In this document: positions 19,351 to 22,901 of the stretch, piece by piece | Layout: each line of letters begins with the position of its first letter | Position numbering within the stretch: position 1 is the first letter of the stretch | Assembly: GCA_029983755.1 (NCBI GenBank) | Contig: JASBYX010000026.1 | Location: 1 to 22,901, forward strand | Source: Anaerovoracaceae bacterium | GTDB taxonomy: Bacteria; Bacillota; Clostridia; Peptostreptococcales; Anaerovoracaceae | DNA length: 22,901 nt | Direction: 5' to 3' | The notes under the pieces: generated by a model | Databases searched by the model: none | Told to the model about the DNA's origin: nothing | Seen by the model: the letters and a program-made list of their open reading frames with translations, nothing else | Position numbers and translations under genes: made by a program

Positions 19351-21088
19351 AAATAAATCGGATAAAAATAAGTCAGACCAAAATATGACGGATCAAAATC
19401 GATGGGATCTAAATAAATCTAAAAAAGGGGAATCAAAAGAAGGAAATGCCGAACAAAGGAAATCCGAACAAGGAAAATTAAAACCGGGGAAAATATCAAG
19501 AAAAAACTTTGCCAAAGCCTTTAGCGACATGTCTTTGGGAAAGAAAGTCTTCATATATAGCATAGGCATCGCCCTAGTTTTTTCCGTAGCATTTTTACTA
19601 TATACAGTAGTGATGCTCCCAGGCCTATATGAGGAAAACATTAACAAGATAGAGATTGATGAGGCTCTGGACTTTCACAAGGAAGTCGTAGAAAAGGGCA
19701 TCGATTCAAAAAATATAAAACTTCCGTCTTCCAACGTCACAGGAGTGGTCTTTTCTAAGAACGAGCCGACCATTAAAATTTTAGACAGCTTTGGGAAATT
19801 CAAAGTGGATATTCAGGACGATGATATGAGAAGCATATACATGCAAATCATCAAAAAGGCTGATTCATTCAAAGAAAATGAACTAGAAGGTTTGGAGAAA
19901 GACAAGAATGGAAAGTCGGAAATAAATATTTTGAGAATCTTTGAAATTCCAGAGGAAAAACTGAATAAGGTCACATCAAAATTCAATCAAATGTTACGAA
20001 TAGAATTCCAGGGGAAGAACATTTTCAAGTTTGATAAGGACGAGCAAAACGAATCTATCGATTACAAGACACCAGAGAAAAACCTTTACATCATCACAGC
20101 CACATACAAAGAAAGAGGCATGAGCTATATAAACAGATTTATAGTAACTGACAAGGCAGACAGCTTTGTGGTTACAATGTCACCTATGCTAAGCCGAGGC
20201 TTCAATCATATTGCAGAAGTCGTGGCGAAAAGCATACCAATGGTGCTGGTACTGATCGGCCTGATTTCCTACATAGCAACAAGAATTTTTTCAAAAATGA
20301 TTGTGTATCCTATGATAAGTCTTCAAAGGAAAACTCGTCTAGTCAGCGAAACTAAGACACCTGAAACCATAGCTATGGATAGGGAAGATGAGATTGGAGT
20401 ACTCAGCAGGGACATAGAGAATTTTTATCATCGTCTGAAAAAACAATATGATCTCTTGCTGGAGGAGAATGAAAAAAGGGAAATCGTACTTCGAAGCTTC
20501 TCCCACAAGCTGAAAACTCCCGTGGCAGCCTCCATTATGATAATTGATGCCATGGTGGACAACATCGGAGATTTCAGAGAAAACCCCGCATATTTAAAGG
20601 ATCTTAGAAGTAGGATCATTGAAACTCAAAAATCCATCGAACGCCTCTTGCGCCTTGAGTACAAAACCCAGCTGACCGTAAACCCCATCTCACCTGCTGA
20701 TGTTTTGTTGAATCTTCTAAAAAAATATTCGAGTGTGGAGAATTCCCGAAAGGTTTCGTGGGAGGTGACAGGTGACGCCATTTGGCAGACGGACGGGGTG
20801 GTTCTCGAGGAGATTTTGGAGAATCTGGTGGCAAATTGTTTTAAGCATTCTAAGGGGGATTTTCATGTGGATGTCAAGGTTTGGAAGAGCAAAATAACTT
20901 TAATAAATAGGCCTGCTCATGTGCCGGAGGATGTGCTTCGAAATGCCTTCGAACCGTTTGTTTCAAGGGTTTCTGAGAAGGGTAGCGGACTTGGGCTTTA
21001 TATAGCAAAGTATAATGCGAAGAGGCTTGGGCTTGCGCTTAAAATCGAGAATGTGGAAGATGGCGTGCAGGTGACTTTGGAAGCGTGA
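19337..21088 (+). CDS. Sensor histidine kinase
   Basis: A 583-residue membrane kinase, partner of the preceding regulator. Order: a hydrophilic N-terminal tail of about 65 residues rich in Lys, Asn, Asp, Gln and Ser with NKSD-like repeats; transmembrane helix 1 (about 71-93); an external region of about 200 residues; transmembrane helix 2 (about 297-317); HAMP; HisKA with the phosphoacceptor His390 in FSHKLKTP; and HATPase with N box EEILENLVANCFKHS, F box FEPFVSR and G2 box GSGLGLYIAK. The G1 DxGxG motif is not clear (LINRPAHVPED). The external domain is too large for a BceS-type kinase and suggests ligand sensing outside the cell. It overlaps the regulator by 14 bp and is 16 bp from the ATPase gene. 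Confidence 0.95.
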   Translation: MKMNRNKSDKNKSDQNMTDQNRWDLNKSKKGESKEGNAEQRKSEQGKLKPGKISRKNFAKAFSDMSLGKKVFIYSIGIALVFSVAFLLYTVVMLPGLYEENINKIEIDEALDFHKEVVEKGIDSKNIKLPSSNVTGVVFSKNEPTIKILDSFGKFKVDIQDDDMRSIYMQIIKKADSFKENELEGLEKDKNGKSEINILRIFEIPEEKLNKVTSKFNQMLRIEFQGKNIFKFDKDEQNESIDYKTPEKNLYIITATYKERGMSYINRFIVTDKADSFVVTMSPMLSRGFNHIAEVVAKSIPMVLVLIGLISYIATRIFSKMIVYPMISLQRKTRLVSETKTPETIAMDREDEIGVLSRDIENFYHRLKKQYDLLLEENEKREIVLRSFSHKLKTPVAASIMIIDAMVDNIGDFRENPAYLKDLRSRIIETQKSIERLLRLEYKTQLTVNPISPADVLLNLLKKYSSVENSRKVSWEVTGDAIWQTDGVVLEEILENLVANCFKHSKGDFHVDVKVWKSKITLINRPAHVPEDVLRNAFEPFVSRVSEKGSGLGLYIAKYNAKRLGLALKIENVEDGVQVTLEA

Positions 21089-21104
21089 GAGCGAGAAAGG
21101 AAGG

Positions 21105-22091
21105 ATGATAATAGTGCTTAGGATTGACAGGTTAAAGGTTAGGTACAAGGACACGGTTGCTCTTGACATTAATCGCCCCATACAAATCGAGGAGGGGAGC
21201 AGAGTCGGGGTAATCGGAGCAAATGGAGCTGGGAAGACCACACTGGTTAAGGCTTTGATCGGACTTAAAGGCTATGAAGGGAGTTTTAGCCTGGGTGTGC
21301 CGAAGGAAGACATTGCAGTGCATCTTCAAGACAATATGTATCAGGACGCGGTTTCAGTTAAGACTCTCATGGAGCTGATTTTAAACGAAAAACTTGAGAA
21401 CCATCAGCTGGCATCGAGGCTTGTGGAAGAGTTTTCTTTTGGACATTGTCTAAAGAAGAAGTTCAGCAAACTTTCAGGGGGCGAGCAGCAGAAGATGACT
21501 TTGATATTGGTTCTTGCCAGGGATGCGAAGCTTCTCTTTTTCGATGAGGTTACCACGGGATTGGATTTCCAAAACAGGGAGAATCTCATGGAACTTTTGA
21601 AGAATTGGGAGTGGGGAGATAAGCAGACGGTAATAATGATTTCCCACTATTATAAAGAGCTTGAGGCCATTACGGATAAGCTCCTGATACTGGATAAAGG
21701 TAAAGTAATCGACTATGGGGATACGGAGGAACTGTTCAGAAAATATTGTGGCGAGCACCTGTTTATAGTGGACAATATTGCGAAAGATATGGGGTCGGCA
21801 TATGGGGATACGGCCTATGGAGATACGGCGTATGGGGATACGGCATATGCAAATACAGCCTATGGGGATAATATCAGAGCCGGCCTGATCGAGGCAATAG
21901 GTGCAGATGCATACAAAGAAGGGGATATAAGCCTTGTCAACAATAGCATGATGATAAAGTCAGGTAATAGGGAAACTTCCCAAAGAATTGCCCATGTCCT
22001 CATAGAAAAAGGCCTGAACTACAGGCTGACAGGTAGGGACATCGAGGTTTTGTATACAGTTGCAAAGGAGCGATATTATGAACAGATTTAG
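21105..22091 (+). CDS. ABC transporter ATP-binding protein with AYGDT repeats
   Basis: A 328-residue ATPase powering the adjacent permease. Walker A is GANGAGKTT (residues 38-46), the signature is LSGGEQQ, Walker B is LLFFDEVTTGLD and the H-loop is ISHYYKE. The ABC core ends at about residue 215. Residues 232-256 are five AYGDT-like pentads, followed by a C-terminal region of about 70 residues ending in VLYTVAKERYYEQI, as in ABC-2 exporters with a C-terminal accessory domain. The start could be the ATG at 21105, directly after AAAGGAAGG, or the in-frame GTG at 21114, which has better spacing. It overlaps the permease by 14 bp. Confidence 0.93.
   Translation: MIIVLRIDRLKVRYKDTVALDINRPIQIEEGSRVGVIGANGAGKTTLVKALIGLKGYEGSFSLGVPKEDIAVHLQDNMYQDAVSVKTLMELILNEKLENHQLASRLVEEFSFGHCLKKKFSKLSGGEQQKMTLILVLARDAKLLFFDEVTTGLDFQNRENLMELLKNWEWGDKQTVIMISHYYKELEAITDKLLILDKGKVIDYGDTEELFRKYCGEHLFIVDNIAKDMGSAYGDTAYGDTAYGDTAYANTAYGDNIRAGLIEAIGADAYKEGDISLVNNSMMIKSGNRETSQRIAHVLIEKGLNYRLTGRDIEVLYTVAKERYYEQI
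21798..21872 (+). repeat. 15-bp coding tandem repeat (five units) in the ABC ATPase
   Basis: Five 15-base units begin at 21798, 21813, 21828, 21843 and 21858. They encode AYGDT, AYGDT, AYGDT, AYANT and AYGDN. Copies differ mostly at third codon positions, so the peptide is conserved more than the DNA. The 13-mer TATGGGGATACGG in units 1 and 3 also occurs at 21714-21726, within the unrepeated DYGDTEEL segment, the probable source of the array. Confidence 0.9.
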
Positions 22092-22836
22092 TCTTACCGG
22101 AAGGCAACTCGCTTACGAACTAGCCATAATACTCAGGAATTTTTATGTTCCGTTTTTCGGGATGATTTTCCCATTTCTTCTCACCGTTCTCATCAGTAAT
22201 TCCCTGGAGAGCAAAGTCCCTGCCGGAGCGTTCTTGCAGGTCAAGACTCAAATAATGCTCACCATGATTCCAATGATAGGGCTTACGTCCTTCTTCCTCG
22301 GGGAGGTGGCAATTTTCACCTTTGAGGTTGAGAAAAAAATATCTCAAAGACTGGAGGTTTTCGGCTTTAAGAGGAGTGGGATCTTTGCAACAAAATACCT
22401 TGCTTTTCTGATCTTTACGGTTTTTTCCACTTCTATCTTTCTGATAGGCACAAAGGTTTTCTCTGGCTATGAGAATCCTACAGTTTTGGGGTTCATAGAA
22501 GTAAATTTGCTGCTTCTTCTCATCGCCGGTGTAATGTTTGTGATTGCCCATTCTATCGCTTTGATATTCAAATCTTTCAGCGTTGCTTATGGGGTGGGTA
22601 TGGTGGTTTACTTTGGGATTATGTTTTTTTCGGGTATGATGGGGCTTCAACCGGAGGACATGCCTAAATGGATGAAAACTATTTCTGAGTTCATACCATA
22701 TTCCTACAGAGATATTTATTACAACATATGGGTAGGCAAATCTGTGGAGCTGTATCAATATGGCCAAGCAGTGGTGCTATTCACTGCAATTGCAACTGTT
22801 TTGTACATAATCGCCTCAAAGAGAAAGTGGTTTTGA
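22078..22836 (+). CDS. ABC-2-type transporter permease
   Basis: A 252-residue integral membrane protein with about six predicted transmembrane helices (near residues 25-45, 60-85, 100-125, 135-160, 168-190 and 225-245), typical of ABC-2 exporter permeases. The phrase RLEVFGFKRSGIFATKYL and the PKWMKTISEFIPYSY segment before the last helix fit the family. The start is the ATG at 22078, with AAGGAG at 22065-22070; an in-frame ATG at 22060 lies ahead of that site. With the ATPase it forms an exporter, likely of a peptide, lipid or drug; the substrate is not recognised. Its stop is 65 bp from the window end. Confidence 0.9.
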   Translation: MNRFSLTGRQLAYELAIILRNFYVPFFGMIFPFLLTVLISNSLESKVPAGAFLQVKTQIMLTMIPMIGLTSFFLGEVAIFTFEVEKKISQRLEVFGFKRSGIFATKYLAFLIFTVFSTSIFLIGTKVFSGYENPTVLGFIEVNLLLLLIAGVMFVIAHSIALIFKSFSVAYGVGMVVYFGIMFFSGMMGLQPEDMPKWMKTISEFIPYSYRDIYYNIWVGKSVELYQYGQAVVLFTAIATVLYIIASKRKWF

Positions 22837-22855
22837 ATATGTTATCCTTCTAAAA

Positions 22856-22877
22856 AATAATTTTCGAATAAATTATT
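22856..22877. terminator. AT-only inverted repeat after the permease, possible weak terminator
   Basis: AATAATTT at 22856-22863 is exactly complementary to AAATTATT at 22870-22877 with a 6-base loop. The stem has no G or C and no T-run follows, so it is a poor terminator; it may instead mark an operator or promoter of a gene beyond the window. Confidence 0.3.
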
Positions 22878-22901
22878 GTGCAAATGTTTTCGTTAAACCA
22901 T

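Noticed and set aside
22120..22767. 215-residue minus-strand ORF inside the permease
   Set aside because: Antisense to a clear membrane protein gene, with many His and charged residues, no family signature and no ribosome binding site.

Overview
The window looks like a chromosome segment of a low-GC, Gram-positive anaerobe of the Clostridia. The evidence is strong AGGAGG-type ribosome binding sites, a Bacillus/Clostridium-like tmk-holB-ricT-trmN6-abrB gene order, an SdpI-family protein and a 4Fe-4S mono-cluster protein. A family such as Anaerovoracaceae/Eubacteriales XIII is possible, but the genus is not decidable from this sequence. The left edge is the 3' end of a 5S rRNA, so an rRNA operon lies just upstream.

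Region 1 (1-4509) is a housekeeping block: 5S rRNA end and terminator, a small membrane ORF, thymidylate kinase, DNA polymerase III delta', RicT/PSP1, a TrmN6-like methyltransferase, an unknown membrane-anchored basic protein and an AbrB-family regulator. Most genes overlap by a few bases. Region 2 (4510-8263) holds guaB and guaA, which convert IMP to XMP to GMP. The IMP dehydrogenase is the divergent type known from the protozoan Tritrichomonas foetus. Short tandem repeats lie in front of each of the two genes.

Region 3 (8264-13556) is an AT-rich accessory islet. It contains an SdpI-family membrane protein, a decayed DinD-like gene fragment, IS-end-like repeats, a three-gene restriction-modification cassette (Dam-like methyltransferase, restriction enzyme, second unrelated methyltransferase), a GNAT acetyltransferase and an overlapping T5orf172/DUF4357 protein. 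It ends at a strong bidirectional terminator.

Region 4 (13549-18194) is mostly on the minus strand: an Old Yellow Enzyme-family oxidoreductase, a QueD/PTPS homologue that lacks the usual catalytic cysteine and carries a zinc ribbon, an alpha/beta hydrolase and a small 4Fe-4S protein. One plus-strand AraC regulator is divergent from the QueD homologue.

Region 5 (18475-22836) is a tightly coupled operon of response regulator, histidine kinase, ABC ATPase and ABC permease. It is a plausible sense-and-export module for an antimicrobial or peptide, but the substrate is unknown.

A theme runs through the window: short in-frame or intergenic tandem repeats appear at many separate places (upstream of guaB and guaA, and inside trmN6, the response regulator linker, the kinase N-terminus and the ABC ATPase). 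The best candidates for something undescribed are the restriction-modification cassette, the cysteine-less QueD homologue and these repeat-built protein linkers.
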